Part shown: in pieces, positions 8,868-18,198 of the stretch
Position numbering within the stretch: the stretch's first letter is position 1
Layout: each line of letters begins with the position of its first letter
Assembly: GCA_023230065.1 (NCBI GenBank)
Contig: JALNYB010000008.1
Span: 1-36,051 of the forward strand
Reading direction: 5' to 3'
Source: Candidatus Methanomethylophilaceae archaeon
GTDB taxonomy: Archaea; Thermoplasmatota; Thermoplasmata; Methanomassiliicoccales; Methanomethylophilaceae
DNA: 36,051 nucleotides
Notes under the pieces: model-generated
Database searches by the model: none
Told to the model about the DNA's origin: nothing
The model's input: only the letters and a program-made list of their open reading frames with translations
Made by a program: the position numbers and the translations under genes

Positions 8868-10598
8868 TTACACTCCCAATGCTGCGAACTGTGTGTCCAT
8901 GTCCTTTCCAACCGCTTCTAGTTCAGAATCGATATTTTCTTCGTATTTGGCCTGATTGAATCTCTGCCTTACTGGAACATATGCGATCTTTTCAACCGAA
9001 ATGCCTGCTTTGAGTGCCTTTTCTGCAAGGTCCGAGTACTTCTTGATGAGTTTCATCATAACGTACTGTCTCGCAATAGGACAATAACAATCTACAGGGT
9101 GGTATGCGTTCTGCTGCAAGTAGATCTCACGGATCATCTTTGCAACTTCGAGTGTGATCTTCTGTTCATCGGGCAATGAATCGGAACCGACCATCTGCAC
9201 GATTTCTTGAAGTTCAGACTCTTTCTGCAAGACCTGCATAGCCCATGATTTGAGCTGTGGGAAATCCTCTGCAACATTCTTCTTATACCATCCCTCGAGC
9301 TGTTTGTTGTACATTGTATACGACGTCAACCAGTTGATGGTTGGGAAATGTCTTCTCTCTCTGAGTTTTGTATCCAGTGCCCAGAAGACACGAACGATAC
9401 GCAGAGTGTTCTGAGTAACAGGTTCGGATAAATCTCCACCAGGAGGCGAAACTGCACCGATAACTGAAATAGACCCATCTTCACCGCAAAGTGATTTTGC
9501 ACGGCAGGCACGCTCGTAGAATTCCGAAAGACGCCCTGACAAATATGCAGGATATCCTTCTTCTCCGGGCATCTCTTCCAACCTAGATGAAATCTCACGC
9601 ATGGCCTCTGCCCACCTTGAAGTGGAGTCTGCCATGAGCGCGACATCGTATCCCATATCCCTGAAGTACTCAGCGATTGTCATTCCGGTATAAACCGAAG
9701 CTTCTCTAGCTGCTACAGGCATGTTGGATGTGTTTGCGATAAGAACGGTCCTGTTCATAAGTGACTGTCCGGTCTTAGGATCTACGAGTTCAGGGAATTC
9801 TGTAAGAACCTCTGTCATCTCGTTTCCTCTTTCACCACATCCAATATATACGACGATCTGTGCATCAGAATACTTTGCAAGAGACTGCTGGGTAACTGTT
9901 TTTCCGGTACCGAATGCACCGGGGATTGCTGCTGCTCCGCCTTTTGCGAGCGGGAACATAGTATCCAGAACCCTGAGTCCTGTGATCAACGGCACATCGG
10001 GCTGATATTTCTCAGAAACAGGTCTTGGTACACGGACCGGCCATTTCTGCATCATCATGACTTTTACGCCATCGATCTCTGCAATAGTATCTTCAACTGT
10101 GAACATACCAGCCGATATCGAATCGATTTTTCCTTTCTTTATCGAGATTGGTACCATGATCTTGTGGAGCATGGTTCCTTCCATGACGGTACCAAGTACC
10201 TGTCCTGCCTCAACTTCATCGCCTTTCTTAACAACGGGAGTGAAATCCCATTTCTTTTTTCTGTCAAGTCCAGGTGCGGTAACTCCACGGAAGATGTAAT
10301 CTCCCATTTTGTCCCTAAGTACTGGGAGTGGCCTCTGAATTCCATCATAAACTGATGTCAGAAGTCCTGGTCCGAGTTCTACAACGAGAGGTAACCCTGT
10401 GTTTGATACCGGTTCTCCGGGTTTGATACCGGATGTATTCTCGTAAACCTGGATGATAGAATAGTCGCCGACGATCTTAATGACTTCACCCATCAGTTTC
10501 TCTGTTCCAACGTGTACGACATCGTACATTTTGGGTGAGATTCCTTTGGCGGTCACTACTGGACCCGCAACTCTGTAAATTACACCTTCAGTGCTCAT
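8868..10598 (-). CDS. atpA: A-type ATP synthase catalytic subunit A
   Basis: A 576-residue catalytic subunit. The N-terminal barrel ([11 protein letters not shown]) is followed by the insertion characteristic of V/A-type A subunits at about 110-190. The P-loop GAFGTGKT is at 227-234, the GCGERGNEM segment carrying the catalytic Glu lies just after, and [14 protein letters not shown] near 330 is typical. Length matches the family. The start ATG at 10598 directly abuts the atpF stop at 10599. No intein interrupts the P-loop region. It makes ATP at the A/B interface. Confidence 0.97.
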   Translation of the reverse strand: MSTEGVIYRVAGPVVTAKGISPKMYDVVHVGTEKLMGEVIKIVGDYSIIQVYENTSGIKPGEPVSNTGLPLVVELGPGLLTSVYDGIQRPLPVLRDKMGDYIFRGVTAPGLDRKKKWDFTPVVKKGDEVEAGQVLGTVMEGTMLHKIMVPISIKKGKIDSISAGMFTVEDTIAEIDGVKVMMMQKWPVRVPRPVSEKYQPDVPLITGLRVLDTMFPLAKGGAAAIPGAFGTGKTVTQQSLAKYSDAQIVVYIGCGERGNEMTEVLTEFPELVDPKTGQSLMNRTVLIANTSNMPVAAREASVYTGMTIAEYFRDMGYDVALMADSTSRWAEAMREISSRLEEMPGEEGYPAYLSGRLSEFYERACRAKSLCGEDGSISVIGAVSPPGGDLSEPVTQNTLRIVRVFWALDTKLRERRHFPTINWLTSYTMYNKQLEGWYKKNVAEDFPQLKSWAMQVLQKESELQEIVQMVGSDSLPDEQKITLEVAKMIREIYLQQNAYHPVDCYCPIARQYVMMKLIKKYSDLAEKALKAGISVEKIAYVPVRQRFNQAKYEENIDSELEAVGKDMDTQFAALGV

Positions 10599-10904
10599 TC
10601 ATTCATCCTCTGTTTTGTATAAATCAACGCCAATTGCTCTTTTAACCTTCTCACGAAGGTCGCTTTCATCTCCACCTACAGGTACGACAACAGGCTGGAT
10701 AGAATCCAGATACTTTGTCCTAACATTTGTTGGAAGGAAATCCAGGTCTTTTGCGTCGACAGCGAGGATACCAATGTTCGAATCCGACATTGCCTCACTC
10801 ATTTTTTCCTGGTATGTTTCCTTATCTGCGACGAATACGCGTCTGAGTCCAGCTAATCTGAATCCCAGAACAAACTCGTCTGTTCCAATAACTGCTATCT
10901 GCAT
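10599..10904 (-). CDS. atpF: A-type ATP synthase subunit F
   Basis: A 101-residue central-stalk subunit with the Rossmann-like N-terminus IAVIGTDEFVLGFRLAGLRRVF and the IGILAVDAKDL strand typical of subunit F. It joins subunit D on the shaft. The start overlaps the atpC stop (TAATG on the minus strand) and the stop is immediately followed by the atpA start, consistent with tight translational coupling. Length is normal. Confidence 0.93.
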   Translation of the reverse strand: MQIAVIGTDEFVLGFRLAGLRRVFVADKETYQEKMSEAMSDSNIGILAVDAKDLDFLPTNVRTKYLDSIQPVVVPVGGDESDLREKVKRAIGVDLYKTEDE

Positions 10905-11962
10905 TAGATCACCAGTAGTGCTTTGATTTCTTCTTTACTCAATCCGCTCTCCGTGCCCCTTGCGATAATCCTGATATTATCGACCTCATTCTCCTTGTGG
11001 ATCATGAAATCTAATACAGGTATCACTGAAAGAGGATAAAGGTGTGAGAATTTCTTTGCCTGCTGCATTGCATATCCTTTCAAACCAGCCAAAACCCCTA
11101 AAAGAGATTTGTTAGCTGTCGGAAGCGCATCCTTGATATTCTCATAGAAGTCAAGGCCTGCGAGATCAGGAATCATTGCTTCGATACTCTCTGCATTTGC
11201 CAACTGCATGGCCAATTTCATATCGATGTGCTTCCCCTCGGGAATGATGTATTTTAATACAGCATCTCCGCGGATCCCTTCAACTTTCAACTTAAGGATT
11301 GTTTCCAGATTCTCAAGATCGATCTCCTGCCTGACGAAATTCAGGAAGAGAAGCGAAGGCCTTGAGGAAGTATCGACACTGTTGACCAGCCTTGTATAAT
11401 AGAACTTGTCTAGATAGTCTTCAATCTCCTCGAGATTAATGCCTGCTTTTTGAGCTGCAAGTACTTCGGGAGTGAAAGTTACATGTGCCATTTTTCCAAA
11501 GGCTGCGATTATATCTTCTTGTGAATCGATTGCAATAAGCTTATCCAAAGATTCGGCGCTGAGACTACCAGCTGGAACAAGGTCTTCCTTGATTCCATTG
11601 GCATCAAGTCCGTATGACTTGCCGCGGAGTATGACCTTCATATTCCAGATATCCCACTTTGCGAGATATGCCGAAAGCATGTCACTAAGCTCTCCTTCCG
11701 ATGCTTCAAGGATTGTGCTGAACACCTTTGCCATATTTGTGTACGTGGCGTGCTCCAGAAGATCCAGACCTGAACTCCTCACTGCGAGGTCGACCATCTC
11801 TTTCTGATAGCCTGTCTCGCTAATATAACGAGACATCTCCGGTACGGTCATCATCATCATTTTGCTGTAATCCTCTTCCTTCATCAGAAGTGATTTTTTG
11901 GCCTTTACCCTTGCGACGGTATATGCATAGTTGCCTTTTTTTCCGTTGCGCCTAAACATCAT
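10904..11962 (-). CDS. atpC: A-type ATP synthase subunit C
   Basis: About 352 residues; the funnel-shaped V_d/AC39-type subunit that sits on the c-ring and docks the central stalk. The N-terminus reads NYAYTVARVKAKKSLLMKEEDY, followed by repeated three-helix bundles, which is typical. A GTG at 11971 overlaps the atpE stop (GTGA), but GGGTGAG there makes a good ribosome binding site for ATG at 11962, so I prefer that start; the two differ by three residues. A methionine run (SKMMMMTVPEM) near residue 35 is unusual but in frame. Confidence 0.93.
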   Translation of the reverse strand: MMFRRNGKKGNYAYTVARVKAKKSLLMKEEDYSKMMMMTVPEMSRYISETGYQKEMVDLAVRSSGLDLLEHATYTNMAKVFSTILEASEGELSDMLSAYLAKWDIWNMKVILRGKSYGLDANGIKEDLVPAGSLSAESLDKLIAIDSQEDIIAAFGKMAHVTFTPEVLAAQKAGINLEEIEDYLDKFYYTRLVNSVDTSSRPSLLFLNFVRQEIDLENLETILKLKVEGIRGDAVLKYIIPEGKHIDMKLAMQLANAESIEAMIPDLAGLDFYENIKDALPTANKSLLGVLAGLKGYAMQQAKKFSHLYPLSVIPVLDFMIHKENEVDNIRIIARGTESGLSKEEIKALLVI

Positions 11963-11967
11963 TAGTC

Positions 11968-12525
11968 TCACCCGAATAAAATTTCAGACAAAGTTTTGAT
12001 CTCGCTATCCCAGATTGTCTGGAGAAGGGTCTCATATTGCATATCGACCTCAACATTCCCATCCTCACTTTGGAGGATGAGACCTGAACGGATCCTTGTG
12101 TCTACTTCGACTGATGAGACACCGAGTTCTTTTGCGGTGAACTTATCGTCCTTAGAAACGAACGCTTTTGGCTCGTCGACAACAGTTTTTGCGGATTCGA
12201 CCATTTTTTTGTACTGCGCCAATTTTTCATCTTTTGATGCAGACTCTAGGCCAGCAAGCGCTGCTTCGAATGCCTTAGCGAGGATCTCCTTCTTTTTTGC
12301 CAAAACTATTTTTTTACTCTCCAGCTCTGCGCTGGACAGCTCCTGGCGTTTGAGATGCTCAATTGCTTCTTTGAGCTTTTTGTCCTCTTTTTCTTTCATA
12401 TCGGCGATCATTGCATCTGCCTGTGCTAAGATGGCTTTTATCTCAGCGTTCTGTTGGGACTTAAGGTCCGCAACAGATTTGTCGGCAGAAGCGACAATCT
12501 CCTTCGTTACACTATCTAATGCCAT
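11968..12525 (-). CDS. atpE: A-type ATP synthase subunit E
   Basis: A 185-residue peripheral-stalk subunit. The N-terminal half is a long Ala/Lys/Glu-rich coiled coil (KSVADLKSQQNAEIKAILAQ to about 100) that pairs with subunit H; the C-terminal half is a small globular domain (SSVEVDTRIRSGLILQSEDG) that binds the top of subunit B. The start lies 15 bases after the atpK stop. The stop overlaps the possible GTG of atpC. Length is slightly short but within range. Confidence 0.92.
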   Translation of the reverse strand: MALDSVTKEIVASADKSVADLKSQQNAEIKAILAQADAMIADMKEKEDKKLKEAIEHLKRQELSSAELESKKIVLAKKKEILAKAFEAALAGLESASKDEKLAQYKKMVESAKTVVDEPKAFVSKDDKFTAKELGVSSVEVDTRIRSGLILQSEDGNVEVDMQYETLLQTIWDSEIKTLSEILFG

Positions 12526-12540
12526 GAGTTAGCCTCTGGC

Positions 12541-12768
12541 TTACATAACGAAGATTGCCATAATAGCGATAACGAGACCAAAGATGACGATTGTCTCAGG
12601 AAGAACCATGAAGATCATTGCTTTACCAAAAAGAGTTTGATCCTCTGTGATTGCTCCAACTGCTGCTGCTCCTACATCTTTCTCTGCCATACCGGCTCCA
12701 AGACCTGTTAATCCAACTGCAAGTCCTGCTCCGATTGCGATAAGTCCTGTTCCTATATCTGCTGCCAT
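12541..12768 (-). CDS. atpK: A-type ATP synthase membrane rotor subunit K (c)
   Basis: A 75-residue two-helix hairpin, with Gly/Ala-rich helix 1 (LIAIGAGLAVGLTGLGAGMA) and helix 2 (MIFMVLPETIVIFGLVIAIM). Glu58 is the ion-carrying carboxylate, followed by Thr59. The glutamine usually supplied by helix 1 for sodium binding is not obvious, so ion choice is unresolved. A single hairpin rather than a fused duplicate implies a ring of many copies, with one ion site each. An AGG ribosome site precedes the ATG, which is 2 bases after the atpI stop. Confidence 0.94.
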   Translation of the reverse strand: MAADIGTGLIAIGAGLAVGLTGLGAGMAEKDVGAAAVGAITEDQTLFGKAMIFMVLPETIVIFGLVIAIMAIFVM

Positions 12769-12770
12769 TT

Positions 12771-14852
12771 TTATACCTCTTTATTAGTTATTTCTTTATT
12801 AACTGAAATGGTTTTTTCGCGCTTGACCTTCAAAGGATTGAAAAGCACTCCGTTACCGTCAAAGAACTTGGTCATAAGTTCCACATACTGCAACCTTAAG
12901 GCGTGCAGTCCTGCAGACAAAATACCCAATGTCCAAATGACAAGATGAAGGAATGCAAACATCAAAATTCCAAGAATTACAAATGCTATTGCAGACCAAT
13001 CTGGTCCTGCTGCCGTATACGGAATGATCATTCCGAACACGATATAATTGAATGCTAACGCCATGCCTGCTTTAGACATGCCGATAGCCGCAAGACGAGT
13101 ATACGAAAGGATGTTTCCCACTATTCCGGGTAACTCCATAATCGCCTGCGCTTTCTCTGTCTTCCAATTTACTATGATACCAACAATCAATAGGATCAAT
13201 CCTATTATGAATAGGTTCAATGTTATTCCGGAGAAATCCTGTTTACTGATCATGACCTGAGTGAGTGCATAACAGAATATCACCATTCCAATGAATGAGA
13301 TAATCCATCCGCCCTTCTCGAAGAACGCGACCTTTGTATTGTGCTGTGTTCTCTTATTGATGAAACCGCACACGTATCCAATGAGAAGGTGCACGATACC
13401 CACATAAACGGATAATTTTAGAAGCATTGAAACTTGATCTAATTTACCGATTCCGTGTCCATAAGGCAGGATGCCAGAGAACCAATCTGGGAAATGAACT
13501 CCTAGAAGATATTCCCAGGTCACTGATGTGCCACCTGCGTTCACAAGAATTACTTCCGGACCGGTTATAAAATGCATTCCTAAGGCCTCTCCAAAGAAGA
13601 AGAAACCAAAAACGAACGACCATATACCGCCGAAGAACAGCACAGTTGCGATTGCACGCCAATCCTTATGATGCGTGACCTTGAGGCCATATGCACCCAA
13701 TATGATGAATGGAATAGCGTAACCGCAATCTCCGATCATAAATCCGAAGAACAATGGGAGGAATATCATGATAAGGACCGCTGGGTCGATCTCCTGATAT
13801 TTCGGTATCGAGACTAAACTTCTCGCATACTCGAATTCCTTTGTAATTGCTCCGTTATTCTGTTTTGTTGGAACAGTTTTGAATCTTTCCTCAGCTTCCT
13901 CTTCCTCATGGAGATTTCTTCCACGAGTTTCCTCGAATTCGACATAAACATCGTTTCCGAGTTTGGACTCGAGTTCAGTTTTTACGAACTCGACCTTTTT
14001 TGTAGGCACCCATGCATCTAACATATACGAGTAGTCACTCACTGCGATCCTGAGAGGGACCTCCCCCTTTTCGATCTCAATGGATAACTGCTCATCGGTT
14101 GCCCTAAGGAAGGTTTTGTGTTTTATCCGAAGAACCTCGATCTCTTTCTCGACTGATTCGAGCTGTGCGGTGAGGGCCGCTATGCTCTCCTCTGTAATAT
14201 GGAGGTTATCTGCCACAGAACCTGTTCCTTCTGGAACAGATATCTCAACAAATCCGTAATCAGCCAATATTGCTGCTACGGCATCCCTATCCGTCGACTT
14301 AACGAAAACTGCGACCACTCCGCCTTCTTTCTTCTTATAAGAAATGAAGGATTCAGAATTGGCCACTGCTTTCAGTGCCTCTGTGGGATCCTCGCTTATA
14401 GAACCTACGATGGATGTGATGGACTTGTAACCCGAATAAAGTTCAAGTTCCACAGGGATCGCAACGAGAAGCTCTAAATTCTTCTTCTTAGAGTTTAACT
14501 CAGTGATTCTTTGATTAAGATCATTCCTTTTATCGAGAACAGATAATATCTCGCCCTCGATATTTTCGACGCCGTCAGATGAAATCTGACTCTTTACATC
14601 TTCGATTGTAACTTTAGCGGAATCAGTGTGTTTGTTGATTCCAAGCTCTTTTTCCATAGCTTTGACTTTTAGCAACCTTTCAGATGCTTTTGAGTTTGAA
14701 GCTTTTGGTGTTCCTATCGAAAGACCATCCGCGCCGGTGGTATGATCGATCAGGTGGAGTGCTTTCACGCTGTAAAAGGCCTCTATAGCCTCGTCCATGC
14801 GGGATTTAGTACCCACGATCACAATCCTACTCATCGACTCAGGAAGCGACAT
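12771..14852 (-). CDS. atpI: A-type ATP synthase subunit I (a)
   Basis: A 693-residue stator subunit. The soluble N-terminal half (1-370) has coiled coils (SIAALTAQLESVEKEIEVLR, 240 region) that join the peripheral stalks. The C-terminal half has about eight helices, starting near ILMIFLPLFFGFMIGDCGYA and including PGIVGNILSYTRLAAIGMSK, which carries the conserved arginine of the ion half-channels. The start has a strong GAGGAG site and overlaps the atpH stop by 14 bases; an ATG at 14834 (MSRIVIVG) is a possible alternative. Length is normal. Confidence 0.95.
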   Translation of the reverse strand: MSLPESMSRIVIVGTKSRMDEAIEAFYSVKALHLIDHTTGADGLSIGTPKASNSKASERLLKVKAMEKELGINKHTDSAKVTIEDVKSQISSDGVENIEGEILSVLDKRNDLNQRITELNSKKKNLELLVAIPVELELYSGYKSITSIVGSISEDPTEALKAVANSESFISYKKKEGGVVAVFVKSTDRDAVAAILADYGFVEISVPEGTGSVADNLHITEESIAALTAQLESVEKEIEVLRIKHKTFLRATDEQLSIEIEKGEVPLRIAVSDYSYMLDAWVPTKKVEFVKTELESKLGNDVYVEFEETRGRNLHEEEEAEERFKTVPTKQNNGAITKEFEYARSLVSIPKYQEIDPAVLIMIFLPLFFGFMIGDCGYAIPFIILGAYGLKVTHHKDWRAIATVLFFGGIWSFVFGFFFFGEALGMHFITGPEVILVNAGGTSVTWEYLLGVHFPDWFSGILPYGHGIGKLDQVSMLLKLSVYVGIVHLLIGYVCGFINKRTQHNTKVAFFEKGGWIISFIGMVIFCYALTQVMISKQDFSGITLNLFIIGLILLIVGIIVNWKTEKAQAIMELPGIVGNILSYTRLAAIGMSKAGMALAFNYIVFGMIIPYTAAGPDWSAIAFVILGILMFAFLHLVIWTLGILSAGLHALRLQYVELMTKFFDGNGVLFNPLKVKREKTISVNKEITNKEV

Positions 14853-15171
14853 TTATTGTCTCCTCAAATTTCTTTGCGAGAAAATCGTTGACTTCCTTGA
14901 TTTTTCTTTCAGAAGCTGCCTCGATTGTATCGGCCTCTTTCTTGCCTACGGCAAGCTTTAGGTCTCTCTCAATATTGAGGACTTCTGCTTCTTTTGTCAT
15001 TGCGGATTCGTAAGAGCTGCGCATTTCTGCTTCAGCGTCTTGAATTCTCTTCACAGAATCTCTGCGGGCTTCCGCGATTGCGGTTTTTTTGTCTGCTTCA
15101 GCTTTTATGACTTTAGCATCCGCTTCCGTTTCAGCCTTTTTTATTTCCGAAAGTATGTCAGTTCGGCTCAA
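14839..15171 (-). CDS. atpH: A-type ATP synthase subunit H
   Basis: About 110 residues, almost entirely coiled coil (ILSEIKKAETEADAKVIKAE and on), the peripheral-stalk partner of subunit E. The open frame reaches 15246, but I choose TTG at 15171: it is preceded at 6 bases by GGGGAG, and residues before it (QALQIVGEC) do not fit a coiled coil. First gene of the operon, in the usual archaeal order H-I-K-E-C-F-A-B-D. The use of TTG with a very strong ribosome site may set the expression of the operon's first subunit. Confidence 0.88.
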   Translation of the reverse strand: MSRTDILSEIKKAETEADAKVIKAEADKKTAIAEARRDSVKRIQDAEAEMRSSYESAMTKEAEVLNIERDLKLAVGKKEADTIEAASERKIKEVNDFLAKKFEETINVAS

Positions 15172-15177
15172 TTTACA

Positions 15178-15183
15178 CTCCCC
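15178..15183 (-). promoter_or_regulatory. Ribosome binding site setting the TTG start of atpH
   Basis: GGGGAG on the minus strand, 6 bases before TTG at 15171. It decides the start: there is no such site before any other start-like codon in this frame. Confidence 0.65.
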
Positions 15184-15243
15184 GACTATTTGCAGAGCTT
15201 GGTATCTCTTGACCGTACTTAAGGGTAATTGTCTTGAAAACGT

Positions 15244-15253
15244 CAAATATATG
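15244..15253 (-). promoter_or_regulatory. Probable TATA element of the ATP synthase operon
   Basis: CATATATTTG on the minus strand, 75 bases before the atpH start, would give a leader of about 45-50 bases including the GGGGAG site. It overlaps the last codons of the dCMP deaminase gene by a few bases, so read-through from that gene is also possible. Confidence 0.4.
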
Positions 15254-15254
15254 A

Positions 15255-15746
15255 TTAGTTTATAATGTAAGTCTTTTCTGAATTGTTCAAAACCTCTTCT
15301 TCGGGTGGATACCTGCGGATATTGATATTTGTCTCTGAAAGAAGCTCTTTTGAGAGATCATCCATATAACCTGTATGATAAACTATCTCGACTATTCCTG
15401 AATTTATCAAGATCTTTGCACACATTGAACATGGAAATGTTGTTGTATACAGTGTTCCACCATTGACACTTATGCCAAAGTATGCAGCCTGTGCAACAGC
15501 GTTCTGTTCCGCGTGTACTCCTCTACACAATTCATGCCTAGTGCCAGATGGAATATTCAATTGATCTCTGATGCATCCTAATTCTTCACAGTGCTTGGTT
15601 CCTTTTGGCGATCCATTGTAACCTGTAGAAAGAATGTGCTTTTCCCTCACTATAACTGCTCCGACCTTTCTTCTGATACAAGTCGATCTTGAGGATACCA
15701 ACTCTGCCATATCCATAAAATACTGATCGTTGGAAGGTCTATTCAT
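15255..15746 (-). CDS. Deoxycytidylate (dCMP) deaminase
   Basis: A 163-residue zinc deaminase of the dCMP/ComEB type. The zinc ligands are all visible: HAEQN with H78 and catalytic E80, and PCSMC with C106 and C109. An extra Cys/His cluster ([13 protein letters not shown]53/C58, HELC) occupies the place of the second zinc or substrate-loop site of dCMP deaminases. It makes dUMP for thymidylate synthesis. ATG at 15746 lies about 25 bases from AATTATATGG, suggesting a leaderless mRNA. It sits between the putative origin and the ATP synthase operon. Confidence 0.88.
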   Translation of the reverse strand: MNRPSNDQYFMDMAELVSSRSTCIRRKVGAVIVREKHILSTGYNGSPKGTKHCEELGCIRDQLNIPSGTRHELCRGVHAEQNAVAQAAYFGISVNGGTLYTTTFPCSMCAKILINSGIVEIVYHTGYMDDLSKELLSETNINIRRYPPEEEVLNNSEKTYIIN

Positions 15747-15828
15747 GTACAGTGAATATCGGTTTCCATATAATTCTTTTTAGGATTATTAGGAACATAA
15801 TTATAATTTCAGCTCTGTTCTCCTTCTG

Positions 15829-16650
15829 ATGGATAAAGAAATCCGAAATTTCATTTTGGTCATTGTCATAGCCGTTGCTATTATGAGTGGCGCTTATTTT
15901 GGCATTGAACATGCATCCGGAGTGGATCCTACATATACTACTGTAGAATCACAAAGTATGCAACACAGTAATTCTTCTCAGATTGGTATAATAGATACAG
16001 GAGATATGGTCCTTCTCAAAAATAAAGAGTATGTTACAATCCAATCTTATGTTGAAGGTTACATTTCAGGATATTCTCATTTTGGAGAATACGGAGATGT
16101 TATCATTTATGATCGAGGATCTGCGATGAATCCTGTGATTCATCGTGCAATATTATGGTTGGATTATAATGGAGATGGAACATGGAGTGCCCCATCATTA
16201 GAAAATTATCCATCTAATCTGTGGTCTTGTACTAACGGTACAGATTATAACAATTTATCAGGCACATTTACAATGTATGATGTTGGATATAGCAGTAAAA
16301 CTGTTAGTATTATTTTAAGTAGTTTAGAAGAAACCAGCGGATATTTAACAATGGGCGACAACAAAGCAAATTATACTTTTGATCAAAATGGTGTAAGTGG
16401 CGCTATAGGTCAACTTATAACATCTGAAAGGATAAATTCGGTTGCTTGGATTGAAATTCCGTTTGCAGGTGTATTCAATATGGTATTTCATGGAAAAATA
16501 AATGTTATTAACACACAAGTACCAAATGCAATTCCTTGTATAACAATGATATTTTTAACAATAATATTTTCTTTTATAGCTTTGAATTTCTATATGGATT
16601 ATCGTGAATACGGAAAATATTATAAAGAGAAAACAAGAACAACAAAATAA
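15829..16650 (+). CDS. Archaeal signal peptidase I (S26B, Sec11-like)
   Basis: A 273-residue membrane peptidase. Helix 8-25 anchors the N-terminus and a second helix (about 232-255) the C-terminus, leaving an extracellular catalytic domain. The S26B pattern is present: SQSM with catalytic Ser43, PVIHRAI with His105 in place of the bacterial lysine, and TMGDNKANYTFDQ with Asp177 and a second Asp185. It removes signal peptides from Sec substrates. Several N-x-S/T sites occur in the outer domain. It is longer than usual (about 180-220), owing to an insert near 115-165. TATA-like AATTATAATTT is 25 bases upstream. Base use is clearly more AT-rich than in the flanking ATP synthase operon. Confidence 0.85.
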   Translation: MDKEIRNFILVIVIAVAIMSGAYFGIEHASGVDPTYTTVESQSMQHSNSSQIGIIDTGDMVLLKNKEYVTIQSYVEGYISGYSHFGEYGDVIIYDRGSAMNPVIHRAILWLDYNGDGTWSAPSLENYPSNLWSCTNGTDYNNLSGTFTMYDVGYSSKTVSIILSSLEETSGYLTMGDNKANYTFDQNGVSGAIGQLITSERINSVAWIEIPFAGVFNMVFHGKINVINTQVPNAIPCITMIFLTIIFSFIALNFYMDYREYGKYYKEKTRTTK

Positions 16651-16652
16651 GA

Positions 16653-16676
16653 CCCCCACCCCTTCATTTCCACTGC
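16653..16676 (-). repeat. ORB-like element, left copy
   Basis: On the minus strand it contains CAGTGGAAATGAAGGGG followed by a TGGGGG G-string, like the known archaeal Origin Recognition Box (a short dyad-like TGGAAA core followed by GAAGGGG and a run of G). It is identical over 24 bases to 18312-18335 and lies 47 bases beyond the cdc6 stop, with its G-string pointing away from the gene. Confidence 0.85.
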
Positions 16677-16700
16677 GACTTAAAAAGAATAAATTATATT

Positions 16701-16722
16701 TTTCATTAAAAATTTAATGAAA
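16701..16722. repeat. AT-rich inverted repeat after cdc6
   Basis: TTTCATTAAA, two bases AA, then TTTAATGAAA: a perfect 10-base inverted repeat one base beyond the cdc6 stop codon and 24 bases inside the left ORB. It could act as a terminator for cdc6 or as a melting or protein site of the origin. Confidence 0.6.
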
Positions 16723-16723
16723 T

Positions 16724-17956
16724 TTACATTAAAGTTGTTTGTTTTGATGGCTTATAATTTATTAAAGGTCTAAAAATATCATCATCAATAACAATCTGAG
16801 TAATATCTTTACTTATATTGAGTTCAATTTCTTTTGTTCTTCCTTTACTTCCAAAGGATTTAACTCTAGCATGAATTATTCCTAACATATCTAATTCAGA
16901 AATAAGATCTGCAACTCTTCTTTGAGATAATATTTGATTTCCGATTATAGTACATATTTCTTTGTAAGTTGTATATACATCACCAGTGGTCATTTTATTA
17001 TTCTCATTTTCTTGATTTTTAACAATACTCATAAGAACAATTTTTGATTGAATTGTAATTGTTTTAATAACTTCTATTACAGCATCTAATTCAATTTTAT
17101 TTCTTGCAAAATTAACATGAGCTTCAGTAATTGTTTGATCTCCATTTCTTTCTGCAATATCTGCTGCAATTCTTAAAATATCCAAAGCTTTTCTTGCATC
17201 TCCAGAATCTTGTGCAGAAATAGCTGCACAATATGGAATCACACCTTCATCTAATACACCAGGTTTAAAAGCTATTTTTGCTCTATCTTTTAAAATATCT
17301 TGTAATTCATTAGGTGTATATGGAGGAAAAATAATTTTTTCTTCACCTAATCTACTTTTGATTTTTGTTGTAAGCATTTCAGTAAATTTTGTATTATTTG
17401 TAATACCTATTATTGAAACTTTTGAATTTTTAAGAGTTTCATTCATTGATGTTAAAAAATAAAAAATATCATCGCCATTTTTTTTAAATGATCTATCTAT
17501 TTCATCTAATACAACAATGAAAACTTTATTTTTTTCATCAATATAAGTTATTAATTCACTATAAACTTTATCTAAACTCCATCCAGTATATGGAATTTTT
17601 CTATTAAATTCTGTAATAATTTGATTCGAAATATTATATAAAATTCCAGAAGGAGTATCAACAATTTCACAATTAATATAAACAAAACTACAATTTTTTT
17701 CTTCTGGATCTGCTTTTTTTAATTCTTTTCCAATATAATTCATAACAGCTGTTTTTCCAGTACCTGTTTTTCCAATTATTAGAATATTAGAAGGTTTATC
17801 TTTATTTAATGATGGAGAAATAATTTCAACAATATCATTAATTTCATGATCTCTATGAGGTAATTGATCGGGAATATATGTAAATTGTAAAATATTTTTA
17901 TTTTCGATTAGAATATTTCTTTTTTCTATATATTTTTTGAAAATTGAATCTTCCAC
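16724..17956 (-). CDS. cdc6: Orc1/Cdc6 replication initiator
   Basis: A 410-residue initiator. AAA+ motifs are all present: Walker A GKTGTGKT at 62-69, Walker B VVLDEID at 148-154, sensor 1 GITNN near 184-188, and sensor 2 GDARKALD near 253. A C-terminal winged helix (about 320-405, with GNQILSQRRVADLISELDMLG) binds ORB DNA. It recruits MCM to the origin. The codons are markedly AT-rich, more so than in genes 3 kb away. The first ATG gives the expected N-terminus; AAATAAATA about 35-45 bases upstream may be its promoter. Both flanks carry ORB-like repeats, consistent with autoregulated binding at its own origin. Confidence 0.95.
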   Translation of the reverse strand: MEDSIFKKYIEKRNILIENKNILQFTYIPDQLPHRDHEINDIVEIISPSLNKDKPSNILIIGKTGTGKTAVMNYIGKELKKADPEEKNCSFVYINCEIVDTPSGILYNISNQIITEFNRKIPYTGWSLDKVYSELITYIDEKNKVFIVVLDEIDRSFKKNGDDIFYFLTSMNETLKNSKVSIIGITNNTKFTEMLTTKIKSRLGEEKIIFPPYTPNELQDILKDRAKIAFKPGVLDEGVIPYCAAISAQDSGDARKALDILRIAADIAERNGDQTITEAHVNFARNKIELDAVIEVIKTITIQSKIVLMSIVKNQENENNKMTTGDVYTTYKEICTIIGNQILSQRRVADLISELDMLGIIHARVKSFGSKGRTKEIELNISKDITQIVIDDDIFRPLINYKPSKQTTLM

Positions 17957-18111
17957 TCGATATTCCCCTTTTTCGTGTAGAACTTTCTTAGTATTTATTT
18001 AATGTTATATTGAATAACTCTGTTTTTAAAAAATATATTTGAAGTATATCTATTTTATAACTGAACGAATATATGGTTGATTATAGTGCTATCACATAGG
18101 AGAAAAAATCA

Positions 18112-18198
18112 ATGAAAGGTTGGTTGGTTATTGGAGCATGCATTGGTACGATTATTGTATTCATTTTTGCTTTATGGGTCATCGGTAAATTTTTATAA
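18112..18198 (+). CDS. 28-residue single-helix membrane peptide inside the origin region
   Basis: Reads MKGWLVIGACIGTIIVFIFA, then LWVIGKFL and TAA. One hydrophobic helix covers nearly the whole chain, with Lys at each end. A strong AGGAG site lies 9 bases before the ATG, unusual strength for a chance frame in such AT-rich DNA, and a TATA-like ATATATGG/TTATAG region precedes it. It sits between cdc6 and the right ORB. It could be a small membrane-targeted peptide or toxin-like peptide; I recognise no family. Confidence 0.5.
   Translation: MKGWLVIGACIGTIIVFIFALWVIGKFL

Noticed and set aside
17950..17973. Possible third ORB-like element (TTCCACT then CCCC) at the cdc6 start
   Set aside because: The two parts occur in the wrong order relative to the 24-base element, so it is not a degenerate copy.
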